The notes: generated by a model from the sequence alone, not told the origin. A stretch of DNA of 64,000 bases from Candidatus Altimarinota bacterium (GCA_028689115.1 JAQTWV010000001.1:845539-909538), one strand, 5' to 3'; counted from the stretch's first letter, positions 45,162-55,580 are shown. Numbers and translations: made by a program.

Positions 45162-45332
45162 AATCAAAGTTAATATGTCAATATGTGTTAAAATAGAAAT
45201 ATAATCATGAACATTATTAGTAAAAAAAATATATGAATTATTACATTTTTTTTGTAACTTTTCTTTATATTGTGTGTCTAATTATATGAATACCTATCAT
45301 ATGTATTTAAGTTTATTTTTCATATTTTTTTA
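45162..45332. other. gene-free gap with remnants of a cassette gene
   Basis: Minus-strand positions 45283-45322 repeat the start region of the gene at 46655-47122 (MKNKLKYIG), then hit TAG, so this is a 5' remnant of a cassette gene. On the plus strand ATG 45208 opens a short signal-peptide-like frame (MNIISKKNIGIITFFL) that stops after 16 codons at an eight-T run. Removing one T would extend it to about 35 residues. I see no intact gene. Confidence 0.5.
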
Positions 45333-45845
45333 TTAATCCTCACAAGGAGTAGATATTGTTTCTAAATAATCTCAAAAAGCCACATCTGTACCACAGATTC
45401 ATCAATGGGAACTGCAAAGTGAGTTTTCTATTTCTTGAAATTTATATTCTGGATATATATAATACATATTTTTATACCTCTTTCAATAATCCATTGAATA
45501 TAATTTAAACATAAATATATAATTATCATTACTTTTATCTAAAAATACATTGTTTCAATTAGATAATAAATAACAATTTTTTATAGGTTTAATATTTTGA
45601 TTAAATTTTTCATTAAATTCTTTCAAATTTTCAAAACTATATGAGTTTTTATTTAGTCAATTTAAAACAGATTTTACTTTTTCTAATTGTTCAAAATTGT
45701 ATTCATCTATTTTTATATTTTCTAATTCTTCTTTGGTTACATGCTCATTATTTATATAATAATTATAAGAGTATTTTCATAAAATTAATATTATTAATAT
45801 TAATAATATTAATTTTATTATAACTATTTTTATATTTTTTTTCAT
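45333..45845 (-). CDS. cassette protein P1, small exported cysteine-containing protein
   Basis: A 170-residue member of a local family with four copies here. The N-terminal signal or anchor helix is KIVIIKLILLILIILIL. It has the family motifs YNFEQLEKVKSVL, LKEFNEKFNQNIKPIKNCYL and a C-terminal ISTPCED. This copy has extra cysteines near the end (CSSHGGICG). Two cysteines (NCY and PCE) are shared with the paralogues and could pair outside the cell. It follows an SdrD-like fragment by 19 nt. Function unknown. Confidence 0.68.
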
Positions 45846-45864
45846 AATTTATAATTATTATATA

Positions 45865-46140
45865 TTATTTATTTCATCATTTAAATTTAAAATTTCAAAA
45901 ATTCTTATTTATAAGTACTTCTCAATTAGATAAATCAATATTATAATATCAACTATTATTAGTAATTATCCAATTTTGATGAGAAATTTCTAAAATTTTG
46001 TATATTCAAGTTGCTAGTGAGTTGAACTCATAATATCAATCATTATTAGTTAGATTGAATGGTTCTGATTGTTCTTGACAGTTTCAATCATTGTTTAAGT
46101 CAATACAAACTTTCCATCATGCCATTAGTTTTTCTCAAAA
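45865..46140 (-). pseudogene. SdrD-B-like fragment S1
   Basis: The open frame runs from a TAA at 46141 to TAA at 45865; the first ATG is 46125, giving 86 residues. It reads AGWKVCIDLNNDGNCQEQSE, then GYYEFNSLATGIYKILEISH and ends NFGNFKFKGGNK. It is a single SdrD_B-like beta-sandwich unit (calcium-binding DLNNDGNC motif). It matches the C-terminal part of the longer copy at 47721-48790 and begins abruptly at GEK, where that copy reads on from the left. It is therefore a 5'-truncated duplicate. It has no signal peptide and probably is not exported. Confidence 0.7.
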
Positions 46141-46160
46141 TTAACTAAAAAATAAACACA

Positions 46161-46198
46161 AAGAACAAAAGAAATGAAAAATCATTTCTTTTGTTCTT
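46161..46198. terminator. long hairpin terminator inside the cassette array
   Basis: A perfect 16-bp stem AAGAACAAAAGAAATG with an AAAAAT loop, right after the stop of the P2 gene on the minus strand. Confidence 0.8.
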
Positions 46199-46648
46199 CT
46201 AATTTTCTTCACAAGGACGAGATATTATATTAATAAATTTATCATTATTGTAATCAAATCTTCAAGATGAATCTCACATTGGTAGATATGGTAAATCATA
46301 CTTTGGATAGGCATAATATGCTGTTTTATATATAATCATATTTATAAATGATTCTAATTTAAATCAAAATATATATTTTTCATTTCAATTATAATTACTT
46401 ATATGATAACAATTTTTAATAGGTTGTATATTAACATTGTATATTTTATTAAATTCATTTAAATTAAAAAATTCTTTATCTTCTCTTTTTATGTCTTTTA
46501 ATATAATTTTTACTTTTTCTAACTGTCTAAAATTATACATATCTATATACATAGCATATGTTTCTCTAATCATAAATGATATTAAAAATACCAACAATAC
46601 TTTTTTAAATGTTTTACACTTAGTTGTTTTTTTAACTTTTTCTTCCAT
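46199..46648 (-). CDS. cassette protein P2, small exported cysteine-containing protein
   Basis: A 149-residue paralogue of P1, P3 and P4. A basic start (MEEKVKKTTKCKTFKK) is followed by one hydrophobic segment (VLLVFLISFMI), then YNFRQLEKVKIILKDIKRED, FNLNEFNKIYN, IQPIKNCYHISN and YPKYDLPYL. It ends IISRPCEEN. From residue ~25 on it is nearly identical to P3, 6 nt upstream, so this is a recent tandem duplication. Function unknown. Confidence 0.7.
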
Positions 46649-46654
46649 ATTTTT

Positions 46655-47122
46655 TTATTTTTTCTCACAAGGATGAGATATTAAATAATCATAATTAGAT
46701 CTTGCTCAATCAAAAACTCATGCTGAATCATACACTGGTACATATTGTAAATCATATTTAGGATAAGTATAATATCTTTGACCAAATACATATTTATATA
46801 AATTAGAATAATAGTCATCACCATATATAAATGTATATATTAATGATTCTAATTCAAATCAAAATGTATATGGAACTCTATCTTCTGATTTATAATTTCT
46901 TAAATAATAACAGTTTTTTATAGGTTGTATATCCACATTGTATATTTTATTAAATTCATTTAAATTAAAAAATTGTTTATCTTCTCTTTTTAAATCTTTT
47001 AATATAATTTTTACTTTTTCTAACTGTCTAAAATTATACATATCTATATACATAGCATATGATTGAGATAATACAAATATAATTAAAAGAATTATTCATA
47101 TGTATTTAAGTTTATTTTTCAT
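46655..47122 (-). CDS. cassette protein P3, small exported cysteine-containing protein
   Basis: A 155-residue paralogue. The signal peptide is MKNKLKYIGIILLIIFVLSQ, possibly cleaved after SYA. It then has YNFRQLEKVKIILKDLKRED, IQPIKNCYYLRNYKSEDR, YPKYDLQYVPVYDS and LISHPCEKK. Its first ~40 nt and upstream flank recur as a remnant near 45283-45322. Shared cysteines are around residues 71 and 152. Function unknown. Confidence 0.7.
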
Positions 47123-47131
47123 ATTTTTTTA

Positions 47132-47190
47132 TTATTTATTATTACCTTTAATTTTAAAGTTTCAAAAGTTAGATTCTTTATTTCTTGTAA
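47132..47190 (-). pseudogene. SdrD-B-like tail remnant S3
   Basis: The frame SNFGNFKIKGNNK ends in TAA at 47132. It matches the C-terminal tail of S1 (NFGNFKFKGGNK) and S2 (FGNFKIKRK). Only the last ~17 codons survive. It lies immediately upstream of P3, just as S1 precedes P1 and S2 precedes P4. Confidence 0.6.
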
Positions 47191-47254
47191 ATTATTTAAA
47201 TATAACTTATAACTTAATTTTTACTACAACTTTACTGATTATACAAATTATATA

Positions 47255-47701
47255 TTATTTTTTACAATGACTTGAAATTATTCTATGATAATGATCTAAT
47301 GGTGATTTAGGTACATAATTAGATCACATTCATAAATATATAAGTTTATCCGATAAATCATTTTTAGGAAAAGCATAATTATCACTATTATATTTAGTTT
47401 TATAATATATTGAAACTAATTGAAATCAAAATATATATTCTTCATCTCAATTCTCACTAGAAATATAATAACAATTTTTTTTTGGTTTTATATTAAGGTT
47501 ATATTTTTTATTAAATTCAGATAATGTTTGAAATTCATAAAGATCTAATTTTTTTCAATCTAATACATTTTTGACAATTTCAAGTTGTTTGAAATTGTAT
47601 TCATCAATTTTTCTTTTATAAGTTTCACTATTTTGATAAATAAATCATAATAATATTAGTATTAATGTAATTCATATAATTATTTTAGTTTTCTTTTCCA
47701 T
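47255..47701 (-). CDS. cassette protein P4, small exported cysteine-containing protein
   Basis: A 148-residue paralogue, the most diverged of the four. It has a hydrophobic N-terminus (IIIGITLILILLGFIY), YNFKQLEIVKNVLDGKK, FNKKYNLNIKPKKNCYYISS, FPKNDL and an end IISSHCKK, keeping the two shared cysteines. It follows the SdrD-like pseudogene S2 by 19 nt. Function unknown. Confidence 0.68.
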
Positions 47702-47720
47702 AATTTTTAATTATTTATTA

Positions 47721-48790
47721 TTATTTCCTTTTAATTTTAAAGTTTCCAAAATCAATATTAGAAATATGTTTTCCATTTCAAAGACTGATATCATAATATC
47801 AAATATTTGGATTTGTAATAGTCCAATTTTGGTGAGGTATTTCATGTATATGATAATTACCTGACTCTAATGAATCAAATTCATAGTAACCATTGTTATT
47901 TGTTACATTAAATGGTTCAATATTTTCTTCACAATCATTATTATTATTTAAATCTATACATATTTTCCATCATGCCATTGTTTTTTCTCACTCATCTTGT
48001 ACTCAGTCATTATCATCATCTGAGTAAATATATCAAGAGATTTTTCAACTATATGTTTCTGGTTTTTCTGTAAGTGTAAATGTTTGAGTTTGTACCGTCT
48101 CTATTATTTCAAAATATATCAATAGAATAGTAATTTAATGTATATTCTCATAATCAATTAATTTCAATTGTTTTTGTATATGGTAAATATATTAAAGATC
48201 ATGAATTATTATCTAGAGAATAATATGTATTATCAATACCACTTCACCTTTCATTATCTTGTGCATCAAGTTGAATACTAACTGATTCAATAAACGAATT
48301 AGCTTCTCAAGTAGTTGAAATACCAACAAAGTTAATAGAAGTAGTTGGTACTATATTATCTTGAAATGTTGGTGGTAATTGAGTAGTTTTATCATAATTA
48401 CCATCATTATCACTATCTATTTGATAAATTACAGCATCATTTGTATTATTAACAACATTTTGCCAATTAATACTATATTGTTGAACTTCCTTTTTTATAT
48501 CTATATTATTAATATATATTGAACCAGTAGCATTATTATAAAAATCATCAATTGATAAATTATATTTTCATATTTTATTATCATCAAAATCTACTTGTAA
48601 ATTTGTTCTTGTTGAAACAAAAGTATCAATTTGTCATGAACTTGTTTCTATATTTTCTAACAAAGTATAATAATCTCCTCATGCTATCATAAGATCATAG
48701 CTTTCAGATTCTTTTGAAGTAATTTGAAGTGTATATGAAAATTTATTAGGAATATATATATTTTTATTTAACTCAAAAGTTCTCTTTTTT
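47721..48790 (-). pseudogene. SdrD-B/OmpL47-like surface protein, 5'-truncated and frameshifted (S2)
   Basis: Two adjoining frames. The first (~48790-48105) has no start codon: an in-frame TAA lies inside the flanking 21-bp repeat, and the first codons are KKRTFELNKN. It contains an OmpL47-like beta domain (SGIDNTYYSLDNN, LGEYTLNYYSIDIFGNN). At about 48102-48106 one extra A shifts the frame. The second frame carries ETVQTQTFTLTEKPETYSGK and the SdrD_B-like unit (SGYIYSDDDNDGVQDEGEKT, then GYYEFDSLESGNYHIHEIPH), stopping at 47721. The original was likely a large secreted surface protein. Confidence 0.75.
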
Positions 48791-48794
48791 TAAA
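48774..48794. repeat. 21-bp direct repeat, right copy
   Basis: Identical to 45141-45161 in the same orientation, 3,633 bp apart. It coincides with the 5' break point of the SdrD-like pseudogene. Confidence 0.8.
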
Positions 48795-48856
48795 GCAAAC
48801 TTTACAAAATTATTTTTAAAAATAAAATTAGATAAATATAACCTAAAAAAACAAAA

Positions 48857-50035
48857 ATGAAAGCAATAATATTGGCTGCATGAGAAGGTAGCAGACTTAG
48901 ACCTTTGACAAATACTATACCAAAACCAATGATAAATATTTATGGAAAAAGCATTTTGGAACACAATATAGAAAATATTTATAAATATGTAGTTGAAATA
49001 ACAATCGTAGTAAAATACAAAGCTGAAATAATAGAAAATCATTTTTGAAATAACTATAAATGAGTTCCTATAAATTATCATATGCAAAATGATGAAAAAT
49101 GAACTTGAGCAGCTATAAAATGAATAGAATCAGACTTTGATATAATAATACTTAATTGAGATTCTATATTCAACAAAAATGACTTAAAAACAATTTTAGA
49201 ATACAAATGATACTGAGCACTTGCAAAACAAGTTGCAAGTCCAGAAAAATATGGTATTTTTAAAGTTGATAGTGAAAATAATATAAGAGAAATAATTGAG
49301 AAACCTGAAAATTATGTATGAAATCTAGCAAATCTTTGAGTTTATAAATTTAATCCTCAAATTCTAGAAATTGTTAAACATATACAATTATCAAAAAGAT
49401 GAGAATATGAAATCACAGATGCTATAAATGAATATGTAAACAAATATCCTCTTAAAGCAATTGAAGTAAAAAAAGAATTTATAGATGTGGGTTATCCATG
49501 GGATATACTGAGCGCAAATTCTCATTTTTTAGAAAAACTAAAAGACAATGAAATAAAATGAGACATAGAAAAATGAGTAACTATAAAATGAAATATATAC
49601 CTAGGTAAATGATCAGTTTTAAAAGCTTGAACATATATAGAATGAAATGTATATATTTGAGAAAATACTTCAATATGACCAAATACTTATTTAAGATGAA
49701 ATACTGTAATTTGAAATAATTGTAAGATATGAAATGCTGTTGAAATAAAAAACTCTAGTATTTGAAATAAAACAAATGTAGCACATTTAAGCTACATTTG
49801 AGATAGTGTAATATGAAATAATGTAAATATAGGTTGATGATTCATATCTGCAAATGTAAGACATGATAATAAAAATATAAAAGTTATGATAAACTGAAAA
49901 CTTGTTGATAGTTCTCTTAGAAAACTTGGTATTATTATTTGAGACAATTCAAAAACTTGAATTAAATCATACTCTATGCCTTGAAGAATAATTGAAAATG
50001 ATAGTTTTACAAATCCTTGAGAAATAATAAAATAG
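48857..50035 (+). CDS. bifunctional-type sugar nucleotidyltransferase with left-handed beta-helix
   Basis: A 392-residue protein. The N-terminal nucleotidyltransferase has KAIILAAGEGSRLRPLTNTI then PKPMINIYGKSILEHNIENI, and a metal-binding Asp in IIILNGDSIFN. It also has VGYPWDILSAN. The C-terminal part (residues ~245-370) is a hexapeptide left-handed beta-helix (IGNNCKIGNAVEIKNSSIGN, GGGFISANVRHD), with most turn glycines TGA. The layout is that of GlmU-like or archaeal-type glucose-1-phosphate/UDP-GlcNAc pyrophosphorylases. The exact sugar cannot be told. Confidence 0.87.
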
Positions 50036-50062
50036 CTAAACACATAAGTGTTTAGCTATTTT
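50029..50062 (+). terminator. terminator of the nucleotidyltransferase gene
   Basis: A 15-bp stem AAAATAGCTAAACAC with an ATAA loop and a T-rich end. Confidence 0.8.
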
Positions 50063-50089
50063 ATTATAGATTTAAAAAATCTAAGTGTA

Positions 50090-50140
50090 AAATCGAAACT
50101 TCTATTGAAGTAATTATCAAGTTGCATCAATGTTGATGTA
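50090..50140. other. tandem small hairpins in a convergent intergenic gap
   Basis: ACTTC-TATT-GAAGT and CATCAA-TG-TTGATG lie close together in the 170-bp gap between two terminators, with a less AT-rich tract (TTTGGTTTAAGGCTAATTATCC) after them. This could be a small structured RNA. No ORF is visible. Confidence 0.3.
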
Positions 50141-50233
50141 CTTTTGGTTTAAGGCTAATTATCCATTTTTATACTTGAATTAATAAATTAAAAAATTTAT
50201 TAATATATATTTTACAAAACAGATTATAATAAA

Positions 50234-50276
50234 AATAATAAAAAAGTCAATACTTTGTATTGACTTTTTTATTATT
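50234..50276. terminator. terminator of rpmA
   Basis: A perfect stem AATAATAAAAAAGTCAATAC with a TTT loop, overlapping the rpmA stop. Confidence 0.8.
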
Positions 50277-50544
50277 TTACAGATATGTAAGTATCAACAA
50301 ATTTTCTACCATCAAATCTTGTTCTTTTCTTTTGAGTAAAAGTAACAATACCTTCTGAAGTAGCAAAAAGTGTAAAATCATGTCCTTGAGAAACACCTTC
50401 TCCTGGCCAGAATTTATTACCTTTTTGTCTAACAATTATATTACCAGAGATAGCTTTTTGTCATCCAAAAAGTTTTACACCTAATCTCTTAGCTTGTGAG
50501 TCTCTACCATTACTAGTAGCTCATTGTGCTTTCTTGTGAGCCAT
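50272..50544 (-). CDS. rpmA: 50S ribosomal protein bL27
   Basis: A 90-residue protein: MAHKKAQGATSNGRDSQAKR, LGVKLFGGQKAISGNIIVRQ and FWPGEGVSQGHDFTLFATSE. The N-terminus starts directly with AHKKA, the form that reaches the peptidyl-transferase centre, with no cleaved extension. rplU (L21), its usual partner, is not adjacent. The 150-bp gap upstream to rpsG is AT-rich with only short repeats. Confidence 0.96.
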
Positions 50545-50695
50545 TTTTAGTTAATTATGAATTTAAAAATATATATTAGATTAAAACTATACTGAACCTT
50601 ATTAGAAAATTAAATTATTTCATAATTTAAATCTAATATAAGCCAGCATAGCTTAAATCAAACAAATAAATTAAAAAATTTATTTGAGATTTAAC

Positions 50696-51130
50696 CTATT
50701 TATTTGCAAATCTAGCAAATGCTTTATTAGCTTCTGCCATTTTGTAAACTTCTAATTTTTTCTTATAAGCATTACCAGTTTCATTAGCAGCTTCAATTAA
50801 TTCATTAGCTAAAAATTTAGCAAAAGGAGCACCTTTTTTACTTCTAGCAGAATCTATGATCCATTTTGAAGCTAAAAATAATTGTCTTTTTGGTTTTACT
50901 TCTTGTGGAACTTGATATATAGAACCTCAAACTCTTTTTGGTCTAACTTCAATTTTTGGAATAATATTTTCTAAAGCTTTATCAAAAATAGCTTTAGGCA
51001 TTTTTTGACCTTTTGCTTTAATTTCTTCAAAAGTTTCATCCATAATTTTTATAGCAACACTTTTTTTACCATCAAGCATTACATAATTTGTAAATTTATC
51101 AAACATTGATAATTTTTCATTTTGTTTCAT
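50696..51130 (-). CDS. rpsG: 30S ribosomal protein uS7
   Basis: A 144-residue protein, slightly short for the family. It has KFTNYVMLDGKKSVAIKIMD, ALENIIPKIEVRPKRVGGSI, YQVPQEVKPKRQLFLASKWI and ANKAFARFANK. S7 organises the 16S 3' major domain. Only one glycine (RVGGS) is TGA. fusA and tuf, which often follow, are absent. It lies 83 nt after rpsL. Confidence 0.96.
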
Positions 51131-51213
51131 TGTATATAACAATTAATAAATAGTACGGAATTTTTCAGCAATTGTTTAGCTTACTCCGTTTAAATTTAAT
51201 AAAAACTTAGTTT

Positions 51214-51633
51214 TTATTTTTTTGGTCTTTTAGCACCGTATAATGATCTACCTTGTTTTCTGTTTTTTACTCATTCAGAATCAAGTAAACCTCTAACGAT
51301 ATGATATCTTACTCAAGGTAAATCTTTAACTCTTCAACCTCTTATAGCAACTACAGAGTGTTCTTGTAAGTTATGTCATTCACCTCAGATGTAAGCATTA
51401 ACTTCATATCAATTAGTTAATCTAACTCTTGCTACTTTTCTTAAGGCAGAGTTAGGTTTTTTAGGAGTCATTGTAGTTACTTTAACACAAACTCCTCTTT
51501 TTTGAGGACATCCTCCATCTATCTCAACAGTTGTTTTTCTGATTGAGTTTCTAATCACTTGTAAAGCAGGTGATTTACTTTTTGTAGCTGGAGTTTTTCT
51601 TTTCCTTTTAATTAATTGATTTATAGTAGGCAT
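51214..51633 (-). CDS. rpsL: 30S ribosomal protein uS12
   Basis: A 139-residue protein. It has [80 protein letters not shown] and [20 protein letters not shown]. The decoding-centre PNSALRK and PGVRYH loops are intact. Glycines in the second half are TGA, which is why a standard-code reading stops half way. The 187-bp upstream gap has a GATTAAATCAGATAATG-rich AT leader with short hairpins and no gene. Confidence 0.97.
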
Positions 51634-51820
51634 TTCTACAATATTTATAAATTAAATATATTTTGTCATTATCCAATTTAATAGGATAATAATTTAGTAA
51701 AATTTCACATTATTACCTGATTAAATCAGATAATGACTAGGTAAAAAGAACTATACTAATATAGTATAAATTGATTCTAACAAATCATTTTTTCCTTGAA
51801 AAAATTCTTTGAGACTCAAA

Positions 51821-52213
51821 TTATCTTTTTGACCAAGATGGAGATTTTCTAGCTTTCTTTTTCCCTGGTTTTTTTCTTTCAACTATTCTAGAATCTCTAG
51901 TTAAAAATCCATCTGCTTTAAGAATTTTTTTAAATCCTTCATTTTTTTCAGCTAGATTTCTAGATAATCCTAATCTAATTGCTTCAGCTTGAGCTGAAAT
52001 TCATGAACCAGAAATTTCTACTTCAAAATAGAAATCATCTTTAACTTTACAAGCTTTTAAAGGTGCGTAAACAACTTCAAATAAGTCTGTTCTAGTTATA
52101 TATTCTGATGACTTTTTTCCATTTATAGTATCACTACCTTTCCCCTCAAATAATTTTACTTGAGCAGAAGCAGTTTTTCTTTTTCAAATGTTATAAGTAT
52201 ATTTATTTGTCAT
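51821..52213 (-). CDS. rpsI: 30S ribosomal protein uS9
   Basis: A 130-residue protein. It has [60 protein letters not shown] and the C-terminal [12 protein letters not shown]. The terminal SKR/KR tail that contacts P-site tRNA is kept. It follows rplM by 12 nt, the normal rplM-rpsI pair. Confidence 0.96.
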
Positions 52214-52225
52214 AAATAATTGTTA

Positions 52226-52654
52226 TTATTTTATAAGTTCAGGTTTTTGAGCAACGTAAGTATGTTCGTCTCAAGTAAATAATTTTAATCTAGATAACAT
52301 TCCTTTTTTCAATCTATTTTTTGGTAACATACCAGCAACAGCTAATTCTAAAGCTCTATTTGGTTTTTTGTTTAATAAATTTTCTAAAGAAATTTCTTTA
52401 AGACCACCTAAGTAACCAGAATGTCTGTAGTAAATTTTGTCAGTTAACTTTTTACCAGTTACAACAAATTTATCACAATTAGTTACTATAACGTAATCTC
52501 CATTATCTAAATGAGGAGCAAATGATGCTTTGTTTTTACCTTTTATGATAACAGCTATTTGAGTAGCTAATCTACCTAAAGTTTGTTCTTTAGCGTCAAT
52601 TACATACCATTTTCTTTCATCACCTTTTAATTGTGTTGGAGTAATAGTTTTCAT
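52226..52654 (-). CDS. rplM: 50S ribosomal protein uL13
   Basis: A 142-residue protein. It has KWYVIDAKEQTLGRLATQIA, HLDNGDYVIVTNCDKFVVTG, KIYYRHSGYLGGLKEISLEN, VAGMLPKNRLKKGMLSRLKL and FTGDEHTYVAQKPELIK. Only the last glycine is TGA, the rest GGN. It is upstream of rpsI in the same operon. Confidence 0.97.
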
Positions 52655-52678
52655 GTCTAATTTAAACTTAAATAAATA

Positions 52679-53041
52679 TTAAACTAATTCTAATTTAACT
52701 AATTTAGCAGCGTCTCCGTCTCTAAATTTAATAGCCGTAGCTCTTGTAAAACCAGAAGTTGTATTTCCTTTGTATTTAGGAGCAACATTTTTAAATAATT
52801 CTAATGATGCTTCTTTTGTGTATAGATATTTCATTACATATCTAATTGCGTTCATTTCATCTTTTGTATTAACTACATTGATTAATTTATCAACCATAGG
52901 TATGATTAAATTAACTTTTTTTTCTGTAGTTTGTATAGATTTATGTAAGAAAAAAGATGTTAACAAGTTTCTTTCCATAGCATCTCTATGAGCAAAACTT
53001 TTATTATTGAACTTTAAGTTTTTTCTAACTCTATGTCTCAT
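52679..53041 (-). CDS. rplQ: 50S ribosomal protein bL17
   Basis: A 120-residue protein: MRHRVRKNLKFNNKSFAHRD, AMERNLLTSFFLHKSIQTTE, KKVNLIIPMVDKLINVVNTK and SGFTRATAIKFRDGDAAKLV. The L17 arrangement of rpoA followed by rplQ is kept (27 nt apart). It contains no TGA codon. Confidence 0.96.
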   Translation of the reverse strand: MRHRVRKNLKFNNKSFAHRDAMERNLLTSFFLHKSIQTTEKKVNLIIPMVDKLINVVNTKDEMNAIRYVMKYLYTKEASLELFKNVAPKYKGNTTSGFTRATAIKFRDGDAAKLVKLELV

Positions 53042-53068
53042 TTGTATAAAAATTATAAATTAGATATA

Positions 53069-54049
53069 TTAGTCATCACCTAAAAGCTTTAAACCTCTCT
53101 CACCAAGAGATGTTCTAATTTCTGTCATTGCTTTCTTACCAAATCATTTGATTGAAGAAAGTTTTGTTTCAGTACATTTAGTTAACTTTTCTATTGAAAG
53201 GATATCTCAATTAATTAAAGCGTTTAATGTTCTAGGAGATAATCACATAATTTCAATTGGAGTATAAGTTTCCTTTTCTAACTCTTCTTGAACTTCTTCT
53301 TTTTCTCTAGATATTAATTCTTTTACATTAGAAATAAATTGTCATTCTACTTGTAAAGATTCTTCATTGAAAATTGAAAAGTAAGAATTTAACATATCTC
53401 AAGAAAATTTTAATGCATTTACTGGAGATATAGATCAATCTGTAACTATTGTCATTTCTAAAGAGTCTAAGTTAATCATTTCTCAAAATCTAGCTTTTTC
53501 TATATCGTATTTTACATTCAATACAGGAGAAAAGTTAGTATCAAGTAATAAAACTTCAACGTCTTCTTCTTTTTCTAATAATTCTTCTTGAGTTAAATAT
53601 CAAACTCATTTTTCAACTCTAATTTCAATATCTAATTCTAAACCATCTTGGTCTATTTCTGTAATATATAAGTCTTTGTTAATTATTTCAATTCATCCAG
53701 AAGCTTTTATATCAGCAGCAGTAACTTTTCAAGATTTTGTTTTATTTAATCTTAACCATTCAACTCAGATTTCATTTTTTGATAATACTAAACCTTTTAA
53801 GTTTAACATTATATCAATAATTGAATCTTTTACTCATGGAAGAGTTGAGTATTCATGATTAACTCATTTTACTTTTATTCAAGTTACTTTTGTTCATGGG
53901 ATTGAAGACAAAAGTATTCTTCTTAGCGAATTACCCAAAGTTACACCATACCCTTTTGGTAAAGGTCCTACTATGAAAGATGAAGCATTGTTTTCTAAAT
54001 CTGTTTGAGTAATTTTAGGAACACCTATTGTATTATGAATAATGTGCAT
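53069..54049 (-). CDS. rpoA: RNA polymerase alpha subunit
   Basis: A 326-residue protein. The N-terminal assembly domain has [20 protein letters not shown] and ILLSSIPGTKVTGIKVKGVN. The C-terminal domain has [20 protein letters not shown] and [20 protein letters not shown], the DNA- and activator-binding HhH fold. It sits in the classic order rpsM-rpsK-rpsD-rpoA-rplQ. Confidence 0.97.
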
Positions 54050-54090
54050 ATTATTAAATTGATTACAAAAATAACATAAATTCCTATTTA

Positions 54091-54714
54091 TTATTTTGAG
54101 TAAAACTCAACTATTTTTTGGATATCAATTATTTGATCAAAATCTTCTTTTTCTGGCATTGCTTTGATTGTAATTGTTAATTTTTTTGAATCAACATCAA
54201 TCCATTTACAAGCAGTTACTTTACCTTTATTTGATTTAGAAAATTCTTCTAATTCTTCTAATAAAGTTTTGTATAAAGCAGATTCTTTTAATTTATCTCT
54301 TAATGCAATAACATCTCATACTTTTACAGCAATAGATGGAACATCAACTTTTACACCATTTAATGTAAAATGTGCATGATTTACGAATTGTCTAGATTGA
54401 ATTCTTGTTCTAGCAAAATTTGCTCTGTAAACAACGTTATCTAGTCTTAATTCTAAAAATTGTAACATTTTATCTCAAGTAGTTCCTGTAGTAGTTGATT
54501 GTTGAGCTTTTTTAAAATAAGAAGCGAATTGTTTTTCTGATAATCAAAACATTCTTTTAGCCATTTGTTTTTTTCTCAGTTGAGTTCAGAACTCACTTGT
54601 TTTTCTACTTCTTAGAGGAGCTCTTTTTGAGTCAGTTAAATCATATTTTTCAGTACCGAATAGATTTACACCTTCTCTTCTACAAAGTTTTTTCTTTGGT
54701 CAAGTATACCTCAT
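54091..54714 (-). CDS. rpsD: 30S ribosomal protein uS4
   Basis: A 207-residue protein. It starts [20 protein letters not shown] and has [40 protein letters not shown] and the S4 domain [20 protein letters not shown]. The N-terminus has a single Cys, so no zinc-knuckle form. S4 nucleates 30S assembly. Confidence 0.97.
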
Positions 54715-54771
54715 AATTAAATTTAAAATTAAAAAATTTAAAAAATTGTTTTTTTATTGTTTTAGTAAGAA

Positions 54772-55164
54772 TTATAATTTTCTTACTTTCTTTTTTCTAC
54801 ACCCATTGTGTGGAACTGGAGTGATATCAAAAATTGCTTTTAAATCAACACCTCAAGAAATCAAACCTCTAATAGCTTGTTCTCTCCCGATACCTATTCC
54901 TTTAACATAAACATCAACTGATTCAATTGAATGAAGAGTTTTTGCTTTTGATATAGCTTGTTCAGCAATAACTTGAGCAGCATATGGAGTAGATTCTCTA
55001 GCACCTTTAAAACCAGCAGCTCAACCAGATGACCAAGTTAAAACACTACCTTTATCATCAGTAATACTAACGATAGTATTATTGAATGTAGCATTTATAT
55101 GTGCTTGTCCATGAGGAATTATTTGTCTAGTTTTTTTACTTTTTTTAATAGTAGTTTTAGCCAT
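54772..55164 (-). CDS. rpsK: 30S ribosomal protein uS11
   Basis: A 130-residue protein: [80 protein letters not shown] and [18 protein letters not shown]. All diagnostic S11 blocks are present. Part of the rpsM-rpsK-rpsD-rpoA operon. Confidence 0.97.
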
Positions 55165-55211
55165 AATATAAATTAATTTTTTAAATATTATACATAGTTA
55201 AAGAAATAATA

Positions 55212-55580
55212 CTATTTCTTCTTACCAGCGATAGCTGTTGCTTTACCTTTTCTAGTTTTAGCATTAGTTTTTGTACTTTGACCTCTAACTGGAAGTCTTT
55301 TTCTATGTCTTTGACCTCTATAACAATTAATTTCTTGTAATCTTTTAATATTACCAGCAACTAATCTTCTAAGATCTCATTCAACAACATATGATTCTTT
55401 TATTTCATCTCTGATTTTATCCAAATCAGCTTCAGAAATAGTTTCAATCTTAGTTGTTTTTTCAATTCAAACTTTTGTCAATATTTCGTTTGAAGCAGTT
55501 CTACCTATACCGTAAATATAAGTAAGTGCTATTTCAACGTGTTTACCATTTGGTAAATTTACTCAAGCAATTCTTGCCAT
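55212..55580 (-). CDS. rpsM: 30S ribosomal protein uS13
   Basis: A 122-residue protein: [60 protein letters not shown] and [20 protein letters not shown]. It bridges the 30S head with the 50S subunit. It follows rpmJ by 50 nt, as in many bacteria. Confidence 0.97.

Noticed and set aside
48090-48110. Programmed ribosomal frameshift in the SdrD-like gene
   Set aside because: No slippery heptamer or downstream pseudoknot visible, and the gene also lacks a start codon, so decay is simpler.
45240-48800. CRISPR array from repeated motifs in the cassette region
   Set aside because: Repeats are gene-length paralogues, not short units of equal spacing.
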